Positions 1 to 9,991 are shown, numbered from the stretch's first letter. The stretch: 64,000 bases of DNA from CAVZVW01 sp963778845 (GCA_963778845.1 CAVZVW010000009.1:1969053-2033052), one strand, 5' to 3'. Translations and numbers: made by a program. The notes: a model not told the origin generated them from the sequence alone.

Positions 1-60
1 CGCTACTACTCCTGTCACGTCGATCACCGGCCGGGCCGGACCGACGGCGAGACGGCGTAA
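1..60 (+). other. Possible 3' end of an upstream gene (partial)
   Basis: Frame 1 is open from the first base to a TAA at 58-60 and reads RYYSCHVDHRPGRTDGETA. It could be the last residues of a gene that starts left of the window. Nineteen residues are too few to recognise a family, and chance openness in GC-rich DNA is likely. Nothing else is seen before the first gene. Confidence 0.2.
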
Positions 61-137
61 CCACGCTCGCACACCGTGGTCGGCCAGCGCCGTCGGCGTT
101 CCGCCTCGAACAAGACCGGTCGTGGTCCGTGCTCTCC

Positions 138-488
138 TCACTTGACCATGGTGAGCGTCCATTGGGACGTGCCACCGTCCAGCGCCGCGAAGAAGACGTT
201 CACCTGGACGTTGTGGCCCTTGTACCAGCGCGGCGTGCCGGAGGAGGCCCCCACGGTGAAGCCTGCCTTGACATAGGCCGAGTCAAGCGCGCTCTCGGTG
301 GTGAACACGTCGGTCGGCGAGAGCACCACCGCCTTCGTGCTGGTCTGCGACAACGTCGTTCCGGCGGGCAGCGGTGCGGTCGCTACTGGCCAGGCTGAGG
401 ACGACGAACGGCTGCGGGCATGCGCCACAGCGGGAGTGACGGTGAGCAGAACGAGCGCCGCCACCACGGCAGTCACGGTCTTCTTCAT
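138..488 (-). CDS. Small secreted protein, unknown function
   Basis: This reads as a 116-residue exported protein. A typical signal peptide (MKK, then a hydrophobic Ala/Val/Leu stretch ending near AVAHA at residues 20-24) is followed by a Ser-rich linker and a compact domain without cysteines ending in WTLTMVK. I chose the ATG at 488 because AAGGAGG lies nine bases upstream; the open frame continues further upstream but would bury the signal peptide. The gene diverges from the AMIN-like gene at 807, and both products are secreted. I do not recognise the family. Confidence 0.75.
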   Translation of the reverse strand: MKKTVTAVVAALVLLTVTPAVAHARSRSSSSAWPVATAPLPAGTTLSQTSTKAVVLSPTDVFTTESALDSAYVKAGFTVGASSGTPRWYKGHNVQVNVFFAALDGGTSQWTLTMVK

Positions 489-620
489 CGGACTTCCTCC
501 TTCTCGGACAGATGAGCTGATGTCCCGAACTCCACGCCCGGAAGGCGGCACTGCCGACGCGTTCATCACCGCCTTCTTCATCATGGCGAGGCGAGGGTAG
601 GGGTAGTCCATCGTCCAACC

Positions 621-690
621 GGGCTGGTACCAAAGGGCTGGTACCAATGGCCTGGGACCATGGGCTGGGGCCTATGGGCCGCGGTCCAGC
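621..690. repeat. Degenerate 14-bp tandem repeat, five units, in a divergent promoter region
   Basis: Five consecutive 14-mers start at 621, 635, 649, 663 and 677. The first two are nearly identical (GGGCTGGTACCAAA and GGGCTGGTACCAAT) and the later ones drift. Units carry a palindromic core such as TGGTACCA, TGGGACCA or GGGGCC. The array fills much of the 318-bp gap between two divergent secreted-protein genes, so it could be an operator array. No other feature is seen in the gap apart from the two ribosome binding sites. Confidence 0.7.
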
Positions 691-806
691 CCCGGTCCGC
701 GCGTGCCCGCCTCCGCACCGAGGCAGGACAACCTCGCCCCACACCTAGGCGTCATAACGGCCAGACGGCGCAAACGGCGCCCCGACTCCCGCGGAAGGGA
801 CCCGTT

Positions 807-1352
807 ATGAAGAACCTGTCGAAGCTGCTGGGCATCGCCGCGGTCACGCTGGCGACCGTGCTGCCGATCGGGGCGGCGCAGGCCGTGGCCACCCCGTACT
901 GCGGCATCCGGTGGGGGTCACTCGACAAGCAGGTCAACGCGGCATCCGTCGACACAGACAGCCTGACGAACGTGCGGGCGGGCCGTCACCTCTGCTTCGA
1001 CCGCCTCGTGTTGGACGGCGCGAGCTGGGCACGTGTCCGCTACGTCGACCACGTCCGCCACGACGCCACCGGACGCGTCGTGCCGCTGCGTGGGAGCGCG
1101 AGACTGGAGATCGTCACGACCCGATCCGACAACGTCGCGACCGGCGAGGCGACCTTTAGGCCTGCCAACCCCGCAGAGCTGGTCGACGTCGCCGGCTGGC
1201 GAACCTTCCGCCAGGCCGCCTCCGCCGGCGGGTCCGAGGGCCAGACCAACCTGGGGCTCGGCGTGCGGGCCCGACTGCCCTTCCGGGTCTTCGTGCTCGC
1301 TGCTGACGGCAGGGCGCCGCGCCTCGTCATCGACGTCGCACACCGCTGGTAG
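807..1352 (+). CDS. AMIN-like domain secreted protein
   Basis: The product is about 181 residues with a signal peptide (MKNLSKLLGIAAV..., cleavage near AQA-VA at residues 22-24). The mature part has an alternating beta pattern typical of the actinobacterial AMIN-like family: YCGIRWGS near the start, CFDRLVLDG in the middle, and a C-terminal strand RLVIDVAHRW. Family members are thought to act at the envelope, but no function is established for this one. The ATG at 807 has GGAAGGGA just upstream; the longer open frame would add a non-signal leader. Two cysteines (in YCG and LCFDR) may form a disulfide. It converges on the serine hydrolase gene ending at 1435. Confidence 0.8.
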   Translation: MKNLSKLLGIAAVTLATVLPIGAAQAVATPYCGIRWGSLDKQVNAASVDTDSLTNVRAGRHLCFDRLVLDGASWARVRYVDHVRHDATGRVVPLRGSARLEIVTTRSDNVATGEATFRPANPAELVDVAGWRTFRQAASAGGSEGQTNLGLGVRARLPFRVFVLAADGRAPRLVIDVAHRW

Positions 1353-1434
1353 CTCGTGCAGCGGGAGGTCGGCCTCGATCGACCGGCTGACGGGGGGTGC
1401 CCGCAGCACTCGTGGGGAACGATCCACGCGCCCC

Positions 1435-2451
1435 TCAGCGACTCTCCGTGGCCATGTGCGCATCGAGGCGCCGGGTGATCGGCCACGCGCCGTCGGAGCT
1501 GTTCGAGATCACTGTGTGTGTGATGTTCGACTTCGGGTTGTGGACGCTGCGGAACGAGACGCCGGCGTCGAACCCCTCCAACATCACGATGTCGCTCGAC
1601 TGGTGGAGCCAGAAGCCGAGACCGTAACGCATTGACTGCGACGGTACGTCGCTGCGCGGCCGGACCATGTCGGCCACCCACCCGCCGGACACGATTCTTC
1701 CGGCGAACAGGGAACGCCAGAAGGCGCTCACGTCCGCCACGGTGGAGTACATCCCGCCGTCGCCGCTACCCCGCACCGGCAGGTGGAACACGTTGGTCCT
1801 CGAGACGCCGTCGAACGGCAGGTAGCCCACCGCAGTGCGCCCGGGCAGCTCATCGGAGCGCAGGAAGTCGGTGTCACGCATTCCCGCGGGCTCGCACACG
1901 CGTTCGCGTACAAGCTCGTGAAAAGGAACTCCGCTCACCCGTTCGGCGATCAGCGCGAGGACGACGTATCCGCTGTTGCAGTACGAGAACTGCACGCCTG
2001 GCTCGAACTTGGCGGGGTGTCCGTCGAGCACCGCCAGATAGTGCTGCGTGGTGACAAGCTCATGCACAGGCACCGTGAGGACATAGTCGGTGATCTCCTG
2101 ACCGGCCTCCTCGTCGACGTAGTCACCGATGCCCGATCGATGGGTCAACAGGTGTTCAATCGTGACGTTGTCCCCGATCAGCGGGAGGTCTTTGCCAAGA
2201 AACGATCGCGCCGTCATGGACAGACCCAGCACACCCTGCTCGATCAAGCTGACCAGCGTGAGCGCGGTCAGCCCCTTCGATCCGCTCGCGATCGCGAACC
2301 GGGTGTCCATAGTGTTGGGAACATTGTATGCCCGGTGCGCGAGACCATAGGCCTTGGCGAACTCGATGTGACCGCCGCGATCCACGGACACCACGCCGGA
2401 GAACCCGTTCTCGTCGGCGATCGGGTCGACCACCTTCGGCCAGGTCGGCAT
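1435..2451 (-). CDS. Serine hydrolase, beta-lactamase/DD-peptidase fold
   Basis: This 338-residue protein belongs to the class C beta-lactamase / D-aminopeptidase family (Beta-lactamase domain). The SxxK catalytic motif is visible as S56-G-S-K59 and the Tyr of the second motif as Y157-C-N159. The segment HRSGIGDY around residues 104-111 is also typical. There is no signal peptide, so it is probably a cytoplasmic esterase or peptidase-like hydrolase rather than a secreted antibiotic-resistance enzyme. The substrate cannot be predicted. It is transcribed alone. Confidence 0.85.
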   Translation of the reverse strand: MPTWPKVVDPIADENGFSGVVSVDRGGHIEFAKAYGLAHRAYNVPNTMDTRFAIASGSKGLTALTLVSLIEQGVLGLSMTARSFLGKDLPLIGDNVTIEHLLTHRSGIGDYVDEEAGQEITDYVLTVPVHELVTTQHYLAVLDGHPAKFEPGVQFSYCNSGYVVLALIAERVSGVPFHELVRERVCEPAGMRDTDFLRSDELPGRTAVGYLPFDGVSRTNVFHLPVRGSGDGGMYSTVADVSAFWRSLFAGRIVSGGWVADMVRPRSDVPSQSMRYGLGFWLHQSSDIVMLEGFDAGVSFRSVHNPKSNITHTVISNSSDGAWPITRRLDAHMATESR

Positions 2452-2500
2452 GTGGCGAGGCTACAGGTGCGGCACCTTCGCGATCGCCGGGCTTCGTTGA

Positions 2501-2662
2501 CATGAGCTGATCGCGACGCGGGCCGGCGGTGACGCCTACCGTTGCGCCATTGACCAGCAGCGACTGCCCGTGGGAACCACCCTTGCCGGCATCGAGCCCG
2601 AGCACCTCGCCGGTGCGCTGGACCGCCTGCGCCGGACGCTCGGCGGAAGCCGACGCCTTTGA
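2501..2662 (+). pseudogene. Possible C-terminal remnant of a MarR-type regulator
   Basis: A frame open from 2501 to the TGA at 2660-2662 ends with LAGIEPEHLAGALDRLRRTL, which resembles the last helix of small MarR/TetR-type regulators. There is no plausible start codon or DNA-binding part upstream; the frame is closed by a TGA at 2498-2500. It precedes an MFS exporter gene, where a local regulator would be expected, so a decayed regulator is a reasonable but weak reading. The rest of the 320-bp gap (2452-2771) shows nothing else. Confidence 0.3.
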
Positions 2663-2771
2663 ACCGGCGGGGCTGCAGACCCGCAGGGCGTGGGATGCCC
2701 GCTTGGGGCCCGTCGAGCACGACTGCCCAGTTCGCTGGAAGGTTGCGCTACCTCCCTGTGTTCGGCCCATC

Positions 2772-4265
2772 GTGAGCGAGACCGTCCCGGTACCCGAGCG
2801 GCGGCGAATCCGCCGCCGCGGAGCGGGGCGGGCGGCGTCCGGCGACGATGACGGTCGTGCCCGGTGGATCGCGCTCGCGGTCTGTTGCAGCGCGCTGTTC
2901 ATGACGTTGCTGGATGTGTCGGTCACGAACGTGGCGCTGCCCAGCATCGGGCGGGCGACAGGTGCCGGTCCGTCCCAGCTGCAGTGGATCGTCGGTGGCT
3001 ACACGCTGGCCTTCGGGCTGGTGCCGGTGCTGGCCGGCCGGCTCGGTGACGATCACGGGCGCCGTCTGATGTTCCAGGTCGGCGTCGGCGCATTCGTGGT
3101 CACCAGCGCGGTGGCCGGTCTGGCCCCGAACAGCTCGCTGCTGATCGCCGCCCGGGTGCTCCAGGGGATCGCGGGCGGGTTGATCAACCCGCAGGTCTCG
3201 GGGCTGATCCAGCAGATGTTCGACGGGAAGGACCGTGGCCGGGCCTTCGGCTACCTCGGCACGACGGTCGGCCTGGGCACCGCGATGGGACCGCTGGTCG
3301 GTGGTCTCCTGATCGGCCTGGGTGGGGAGTCGGGCTGGCGGCTGGTGTTCTTCATCAACGTGCCGGTCGGGCTGGCCGTGATGGTGCTGGCCCGGCGGTA
3401 CCTCCCACGGACGCCGACGGCGGGCCGGCACCGCCTCGACGTCATCGGCGCGCTCGTGCTCGGGCTGGCGACCTTCTGCGTGCTCTTCTCGGTTGTGGAG
3501 TACGACCAGCTGCACGACGCACGGATCTACTGGCTCCTGGTTCCCGGTGCGTTGCTGTTCGTTGCCTTTCTCCGTCGCGAGCGCCGGCTGACCGACCAGC
3601 GGCGGGACCCGTTGGTGGACTTCCGGCTCTTCCGCCAACCCGGCTACACGGCAGGGATCCTGCTCGCACTGACCTACTTCCCCGCGTTCGCCGGGATTCC
3701 CCTGGTGTTGGCGATCTTCTACCAGCAGGGCTTCGGCTACACGCCGATCGCGTCGGCCCTGGGCGTCACGGCGTACGCCCTCGGAAACGCCGTCGCGGCG
3801 CCCGCGGCCGGGCGGGTCGTCACGCGGGTCGGCCGCCCGCTCGTCGTGGCCGCCGCCTTCACCTTCGGGCTCGGTGCCGCGGCCCTCGTCCTCGTCGCGC
3901 GAACGGTTCCGGAAACCCACATCGCCCTCGCATTCGCCGGGCCGCTGTTCGTGATGGGCATCGGGTCCGGCGCCTTGATCACGCCTAACCAGACGCTCAC
4001 CCTGGCCGCCGTCGACCCGGCAGTGGGTAGCACCGCGGGCGGGGTCCTGCAGACGGCCCAACGCATAGGTCTGGCCGTGGGTCAGGCGGTCGTGGGTGCA
4101 GCCTTCTTCACCGCCCTCTCCGGCCCCAGCCACGCCTCTTACGCCTCGGCCCTCGCGACAGCGGTCTCGGTCGCTCTGATGTTCGTGGCCGTCGCGATCC
4201 TCGTCGGCACCCTCGACCTGGTCCGGAGCCGGCGCGCCGCTCAGGCCTTGCGAGGGCGGGCGTAG
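2772..4265 (+). CDS. DHA2-family MFS transporter (drug exporter)
   Basis: The product is about 497 residues with 14 predicted membrane spans, as in the DHA2 (EmrB/QacA) family of proton-driven exporters. The first span carries the family motif LDVSVTNVALPSI, and the loop after span 2 has GRLGDDHGRR (motif A). I chose the GTG at 2772 because the frame upstream has no spans and a different composition; the N-terminus is then a short Arg-rich cytoplasmic tail. Its 3' end overlaps the convergent ABC permease gene by 25 bp. The substrate is unknown. Confidence 0.85.
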   Translation: MSETVPVPERRRIRRRGAGRAASGDDDGRARWIALAVCCSALFMTLLDVSVTNVALPSIGRATGAGPSQLQWIVGGYTLAFGLVPVLAGRLGDDHGRRLMFQVGVGAFVVTSAVAGLAPNSSLLIAARVLQGIAGGLINPQVSGLIQQMFDGKDRGRAFGYLGTTVGLGTAMGPLVGGLLIGLGGESGWRLVFFINVPVGLAVMVLARRYLPRTPTAGRHRLDVIGALVLGLATFCVLFSVVEYDQLHDARIYWLLVPGALLFVAFLRRERRLTDQRRDPLVDFRLFRQPGYTAGILLALTYFPAFAGIPLVLAIFYQQGFGYTPIASALGVTAYALGNAVAAPAAGRVVTRVGRPLVVAAAFTFGLGAAALVLVARTVPETHIALAFAGPLFVMGIGSGALITPNQTLTLAAVDPAVGSTAGGVLQTAQRIGLAVGQAVVGAAFFTALSGPSHASYASALATAVSVALMFVAVAILVGTLDLVRSRRAAQALRGRA

Positions 4266-5067
4266 ACGCGACGTGCCCACACGTAGCCGATGACGGTCAG
4301 AGTGACGCACCACCCGGCCGAGACCCACGCCGTGCGGGCATCGACGGAAGCCCCCAGCAGCAGTGCCCGCAGGGTGTCCATGATCGGCGTGAAGGGCTGG
4401 TGCTCGGCGAACCACCCGAGCGGTCCGGGCATCGACCCGGGGGGGACGAAGCCGCTGCCCAGGAAGGGCAGCAGGATCAGCGGCATGGGGTAGTTGCTCG
4501 CGCTCTCGACCGTGCGCGAGACGAGACCGCACGCGACCGACAGCCAGGCCACAGCGATGGCGAGGCCCGTGAGCAACGCCGCCGCACCGAGCCAACCGGC
4601 GGCGTCGGCCCCCGGACGGAAGCCCACGAGCAGCGACACACCGAGGACTACCACGAGCGACCCCAGCGTCTGCAGCACGGCGCCGAGCACGTGGCCCGTG
4701 AGGACCGAGGCGGGCGCGATCGACATCGTGCGGAACCTGGCGATGATGCCCTGGGTCATGTCCATGGCCACCGACGTCGAGGTTCCCGCGGCGATCGAGG
4801 CGAGGGTCATGAGCAGGATGCCGGGCACGACGTAGTTGACGTAGTCGGCACGCCCGCCGGTCTGCGGGCCCGCGCCGGGTAGGCCGGCCCCGAGGGTGCC
4901 GCCGAAGACGTAGACGAACAACAGGAGGAAGACGATGGGGAGCGCCAGGAGGATGACGGACATCTCGGGGTAGCGCTTCACGTGCCGCAGCTGGCGGCCC
5001 GTCATGGTCAGCGAGTCGCGCAGCGCCTGCGGGCGGGAGGCGGCGGGCGCAGCAGTGCCTGACATGG

Positions 5068-5071
<4 letters not shown>
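4241..5071 (-). CDS. ABC-2 type transporter permease, DrrB-like
   Basis: This 276-residue membrane protein has about six hydrophobic segments and the ABC2-membrane pattern of daunorubicin-resistance DrrB (RHVKRYPEMSVILLALPIVF at the start, GSGFVPPGSMP before the last spans). The start ATG at 5071 overlaps the ATPase stop as ATGA (5068-5071), so the two are translationally coupled and should form one exporter. It would place a lipophilic compound or lipid outside the membrane; no substrate is suggested by the neighbours. The open frame upstream of 5071 overlaps the ATPase and is not used. Confidence 0.88.
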
Positions 5072-6045
<974 letters not shown>

Positions 6046-6076
6046 GGTCGGCTCCTCGGTGGTGGTTCGCGGTTAC

Positions 6077-6931
6077 TCAGGCGCGTCGCAGGACGATGTC
6101 GCCGTAGCCGGTCGTGGCACGGATCTCGACGGTGCACTCAGCCTCGCCGGGGCCTTCGACCTGCTCGAGCTCGCTGCGGACCACGCCGTGACGTGCCTCG
6201 ACCTCGAGCCAGGCGGCGCTGCCGTGCGCGACACCGATCTCGATCCGGCCGTAGCTCGTCTCGGCGGTGACCGGCCCGCTGCGCACCGAGTGCAGCCGGA
6301 TGTCACCGGCGGAGGTCTTGGCACTGACCGCCGACGACGCGCGCTCGACACGGACGTCGCCCGCCGAGGTGGACAGCCGCAGCTCGCCCTCGGCGTCGTC
6401 GACGCGGACGTCCCCGGCCGAGGTGCTGGCCGTGACATCGGCACCCGCCCGGCCGACCTGGACGCCGCCCGCGGATGTGCGCAGCTCGACCGACCCCGTC
6501 GCCGACCCGACCCGGATGTCGCCCATGGAGGTCTTCGCACGCAGGCGCCCCACGACGCGGTCGAGGTCGATGTCGCCCATCGCCGTGTCGATGTCGACGG
6601 CGTCGAGCGGGCCTTCCGCGGTGATGTCCCCCCAGCCGCGAACCTCGAGGGTGGAGCCGGCGGGCAAGGCGATGTCGACGTCGACGCGGTCCCCTCCGCC
6701 GAACAGGGAGCGCAGCCGGGACCGCGCCGTCCGGGGCGAGCGGACGGTCAGCCGGCCGTCGGAGAGGTCGATCGTCGTCCGCTTGGCGAGATCGACGTCG
6801 GCCGTGCGGGCCGGGTTGTGCGGGCGCAGGTCCACCGCGGTGTCGGCACGCTCGCCGGCGCGCACGGAGAGCATGACGCCGCCGACGTCGATGACAGCAG
6901 CGATGGGGTGGGGTGTGGCGAACGTGGGCAT
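6077..6931 (-). CDS. DUF4097 family beta-strand repeat protein
   Basis: The product has about 284 residues. Its centre is a run of short beta-strand repeats built on TSxGDIRV-like units (TAMGDIDL, TSMGDIRV, TSAGGVQV, TSAGDVRV, TSAGDIRL, TSYGRIEI), which is diagnostic of DUF4097 (putative adhesin-like beta solenoid). There is no signal peptide or membrane anchor, so it is probably cytoplasmic. It is encoded 31 bp upstream of DrrA-like ATPase and downstream of an RHH protein, a gene order that suggests envelope stress or exporter control. Start at 6931 is supported by GGGAG eight bases upstream. Molecular role unknown. Confidence 0.85.
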   Translation of the reverse strand: MPTFATPHPIAAVIDVGGVMLSVRAGERADTAVDLRPHNPARTADVDLAKRTTIDLSDGRLTVRSPRTARSRLRSLFGGGDRVDVDIALPAGSTLEVRGWGDITAEGPLDAVDIDTAMGDIDLDRVVGRLRAKTSMGDIRVGSATGSVELRTSAGGVQVGRAGADVTASTSAGDVRVDDAEGELRLSTSAGDVRVERASSAVSAKTSAGDIRLHSVRSGPVTAETSYGRIEIGVAHGSAAWLEVEARHGVVRSELEQVEGPGEAECTVEIRATTGYGDIVLRRA

Positions 6932-6990
6932 GGCGGAACTCCCAAGGTGGGTCTGTGTGAGTCGGTGGAAGAGACGTCGTGGCCGGTTGC

Positions 6991-7515
6991 TCAGCGCGCC
7001 CAGCCGGTGTGGCGCTGACCGGTCGTCACCGGTGGAGGCGTGGTGGACGGCCAAGCCGCGGTCTCCACCAGGGCGCTGATCGAACGGACCAGCCAGGCGT
7101 TGACCGACAGTCCGGCCCGCTCGGCGGCCTGCTCGACCTTGGGCTTGAGCCGCTCCGGCAACCGCAGACTGAGGCGAGCCGTCCCGCCGTCATCGACTCC
7201 GTCGTCTGCGCCGTCCTCTGCGCCGTCGGGCACCGTGGGGACGCCGGTGCCGGAGGCGGACGTAGACGCACCAGTTGCGGGCGTCACAGCAAAGTTCACG
7301 TCGCGACCGTGGAGCCGCACTTCGACTGACCCTGGGGCCAGGTCTCGGGTGATCTCAGCGGCGGCTTCGACGAGAGCGTCGAGCATGACCAGCCGAATCG
7401 ACGACTCCAGCCCGGACGCCAGCCGCTCTGCGACTGCGAGTGTCTCCTCGCTTCCGGTCTCAGCAGCGAGGCGTAGGTCGCGATGGAGTCTCGCGGCGTA
7501 GGGAAGAACGTCCAT
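6991..7515 (-). CDS. HicB/RHH-type putative transcription regulator
   Basis: The 174-residue protein has an N-terminal alpha-helical region, an acidic Gly/Asp linker (about 95-110), and a C-terminal ribbon-helix-helix segment TARLSLRLPERLKPKVEQAA followed by SVNAWLVRSIS. This arrangement (RHH at the C-terminus) matches HicB-like proteins that sit in front of DUF4097 genes. No HicA toxin is encoded nearby, so an autoregulator of the four-gene operon is likelier than an antitoxin. The gap to the DUF4097 gene is 59 bp. Confidence 0.75.
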   Translation of the reverse strand: MDVLPYAARLHRDLRLAAETGSEETLAVAERLASGLESSIRLVMLDALVEAAAEITRDLAPGSVEVRLHGRDVNFAVTPATGASTSASGTGVPTVPDGAEDGADDGVDDGGTARLSLRLPERLKPKVEQAAERAGLSVNAWLVRSISALVETAAWPSTTPPPVTTGQRHTGWAR

Positions 7516-7599
7516 GACGCCATAATGACATCAATGTGGCGTCATACGCAAGGGCGGTGCCGCCACATATGGCGTCACCTTGACCCAGCATCGGCAGCA

Positions 7600-8949
7600 T
7601 CAGCTCCGCAACATGGTGAGACGTCGCATCGACTCCCGGCGCTCGCGGTCGTGGTCGACGATCGGGGCGGGATAGCCCGAAGGGGGTCCGCCGTCCAGCG
7701 TCCAGGGCTCGTGGATCGACCTCGCGTCGATCTGGCGAAGCTCCGGCACATACCTGCGGACGTAGTCCCCGTTCGGGTCGAAGCGCCTGCCCTGGAGCGT
7801 CGGGTTGAAGACCCGGAAGTACGGCGCCGCGTCGGTGCCGCTGCCGGCCGTCCACTGCCAGCCGTGCTGGTTCGAGGCAAGGTCGCCGTCCACCAGCCAG
7901 CGCATGAAGTGCCGGGCACCGTGGCGCCACTCGATGTGCAGGTCCTTGACCAGGAAGCTGGCGGTGATCATCCGGATCCGGTTGTGCATCCAACCCTCGG
8001 CTCGCAGCTGGCGCATGCCGGCGTCCACGATCGGGTAACCCGTGACCCCGTCGCACCACGCCGCGAAACGGCTGCCCGGCTCGTCGTGCTGCATCCGCGA
8101 CAGCGCGGGCCTCAGGTAGTCGCGGGCGGAGCCCGGGCTCCTCCAGAGAACGTCCGCGTAGAACTCCCGCCAGGCCAGCTGGGTGCGGTAGGCCGCAGCA
8201 CCCGCACCGCCGTGCCGGGAGAGGTCGGCCAGCAGGGTGCGCGGATGGATCTCACCCCACTTCAGGTGCACCGACATCCGGGAGGTGCAGTCGAGATCGG
8301 CCCGGTCGCGCAGGCTCGCGTACTCGCCCAGCTGCCGTTGGAGGAAGTCCCGCCAGCGCCGGTGCGCGGCGAACTCCCCCGCCGACGGGAGGACGAGGCC
8401 CTCCGGCATCGGCCCGGGCTCCAGGTGGTGGTTGTCCAGCGGTCGCATCCACGTGACGGCGCTGGGCGGCTCCAGGGGGGCGAGCCAACCTCGCTCCTGC
8501 CAGGTGCGCAGGTACGGCGTGAACACCTGGTATGGCTCGCGGGTCCTGTTGAGCACCCGGCCCGGCGGCACGGCATAGGCCGACCCGGTGCGCACGAGCG
8601 CGATGCCGTGCGCGGCAAGCGCCGCCTCGACCTCCAGGTCACGAGCCTGACCACGGGGTCCGTAGTCCCGCGCGATGTGCACGGTTGTCGCCCGCGCGGC
8701 GCGGGCGACGGCGACGACCTCATGGACCGGATCGCCTACCCGTAGCTGCAGCCTGCCGACCCGGCCGCCGAGATCGGCCAGGCTTGCCGCCAGGTACGCC
8801 CGTCGGCTCGGGCCGGCGGGGTTCCACAGTGCAGGATCGAGGACGAACAGGGGAACGACAGCGCTGCCGGCGGCCTCCGCGACCGCCGACAGCAGCGCTG
8901 GGTTGTCGGCCAGGCGCAGGTCGCGCCGGAACCACATGACACTGGTCAA
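7600..8949 (-). CDS. phr: Deoxyribodipyrimidine photolyase (cryptochrome/photolyase family)
   Basis: This 449-residue flavoprotein repairs UV-made cyclobutane pyrimidine dimers with blue light. The N-terminal alpha/beta antenna domain starts with VMWFRRDLRLADNPAL. The C-terminal FAD domain has LAWREFYADVLW, the signature GYPIVDAGMRQLRAEGWMHN, and NQHGWQWTAGSGTDAAPYFR, which contains the tryptophans used in dimer binding and photoreduction. Length fits class I CPD photolyases. Its start overlaps the stop of the light-regulator gene as ATGA (8946-8949), so it is the second gene of a regulator-photolyase operon and is expected to be light-inducible. Confidence 0.92.
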   Translation of the reverse strand: MTSVMWFRRDLRLADNPALLSAVAEAAGSAVVPLFVLDPALWNPAGPSRRAYLAASLADLGGRVGRLQLRVGDPVHEVVAVARAARATTVHIARDYGPRGQARDLEVEAALAAHGIALVRTGSAYAVPPGRVLNRTREPYQVFTPYLRTWQERGWLAPLEPPSAVTWMRPLDNHHLEPGPMPEGLVLPSAGEFAAHRRWRDFLQRQLGEYASLRDRADLDCTSRMSVHLKWGEIHPRTLLADLSRHGGAGAAAYRTQLAWREFYADVLWRSPGSARDYLRPALSRMQHDEPGSRFAAWCDGVTGYPIVDAGMRQLRAEGWMHNRIRMITASFLVKDLHIEWRHGARHFMRWLVDGDLASNQHGWQWTAGSGTDAAPYFRVFNPTLQGRRFDPNGDYVRRYVPELRQIDARSIHEPWTLDGGPPSGYPAPIVDHDRERRESMRRLTMLRS

Positions 8950-9902
8950 CTCACGAACGCCGCTAGGTGCTCGGCCTCGGTGACAGGGTCCCGGACGAGC
9001 GAGCGCGCGCCGACACTCTCGGCGAGCTTCGTGCGCGCACCAGCCCCGGCCAGGGCAAGGGGCGCCACAGCGGCCAGCCGCGTGAGCTCGGGGACGACTG
9101 CCGTGAACCGCCTCGGTGTGCTTGCGGCCAGGACCACCAGGCTCGGCCGGAGGGCGGAGCTCACCTGGATGACGTCGGGCATCGGCGTGTTCGCGCCGAG
9201 ATAGCCGACCCGCCAGCCGTTGCGGTTGAGCGCGATCCCGAAGGCGATCAGAGCCAGGTCGTGCTGCTCACCGGGCGGGCAGGCGAGCAGCGCCAGCGGC
9301 CCCCGGCCGTTGCCCCACCCGCGGGACAGGCTGGTCAGGCGTCCTCGGAGCACGTGGCTGGCGAAGTGTTCCTGCGCGACGGTGACCTCACCGTGCTCCC
9401 ACCGCTCACCCAGATCGTGGAGGTACGGCACAAGCACGTCACGCAGAACGGTCTCGATGGTGAAGTCCGTCAGCAGCCGGTCCAGCACTGCTTGGGCCGC
9501 CGACTCGTCGAGGTCGTCCAGCCCCTGCCGGAGGGCGTCGGCACACTCCACCAGACCCGCCGGGCCTGCCGCATCGACGGCCACCCTGACATCCGGACCC
9601 CCGACGTCCGTGGTCGAGGTCGCAGCTGTGGTGGTGGCAGAGGTGGCGGGGGTAGGACGTCGCGCCTCGTCGACCGCCGCCCGCGCTGCCTGCGCGGCCG
9701 CCAGGCCGCTCTCGAGATGAGCCAGCATGCGCCGCACCCGGATCTCGTCGTCCTCGGAGTACAACCGGTAGCCACCCGCGGACCGGGCCGGCTTCAGCAA
9801 CCCGTACCGGCTCTCCCAGGCCCTCAGAACGTGCTCGCTGACGCCGACCCTCCGGCTCAGCTCACCGATCCGCAGCACGGCCAGCTCCTTCTCGTGGTTC
9901 AC
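8946..9902 (-). CDS. litR: LitR/CarH-type MerR regulator with B12-binding domain
   Basis: The 318-residue protein joins a MerR HTH (RIGELSRRVGVSEHVLRAWE, residues 11-30, then GYRLYSEDD) to a cobalamin-binding module. The helical cap has the W-x9-E-H motif of light-sensing AdoCbl regulators: W168, E178, H179. The Rossmann part has GEQH with H214 as candidate lower cobalt ligand, followed by NGWRVGYLGANTP. In CarH/LitR, dark AdoCbl-bound tetramers repress and light breaks the Co-C bond. Here the gene is coupled to photolyase and divergent from a seven-gene operon of the kind LitR controls elsewhere. A Thr/Ala-rich linker spans about 84-100. Confidence 0.9.
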   Translation of the reverse strand: MNHEKELAVLRIGELSRRVGVSEHVLRAWESRYGLLKPARSAGGYRLYSEDDEIRVRRMLAHLESGLAAAQAARAAVDEARRPTPATSATTTAATSTTDVGGPDVRVAVDAAGPAGLVECADALRQGLDDLDESAAQAVLDRLLTDFTIETVLRDVLVPYLHDLGERWEHGEVTVAQEHFASHVLRGRLTSLSRGWGNGRGPLALLACPPGEQHDLALIAFGIALNRNGWRVGYLGANTPMPDVIQVSSALRPSLVVLAASTPRRFTAVVPELTRLAAVAPLALAGAGARTKLAESVGARSLVRDPVTEAEHLAAFVS

Positions 9903-9991
9903 CCAGACACTCTACCAACTTTAGACTCACATTTGACAGTCCCTCGCCACGTGTCTAACGTTCTCTTGACAAACCCTAGACGAGAGCCCGT
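9903..9991. promoter_or_regulatory. Divergent light-regulated promoter region with spaced TTGACA repeats
   Basis: The 89-bp gap between litR and the forward operon has lower GC than its surroundings. It holds two TTGACA hexamers at 9933-9938 and 9966-9971, exactly 33 bp (about three helical turns) apart, plus TTTAGAC near 9920, GTGTCTAACG near 9951 and CCTAGACG near 9974. The rightmost TTGACA is also a plausible -35 element for the forward operon. A role as operator for the LitR-like repressor is inferred from position and repeat phasing, not from a known consensus. Confidence 0.5.

Noticed and set aside
6991..7515. HicAB toxin-antitoxin system
   Set aside because: The RHH protein looks HicB-like but no HicA-type small protein is encoded adjacent; the following gene is a DUF4097 protein.
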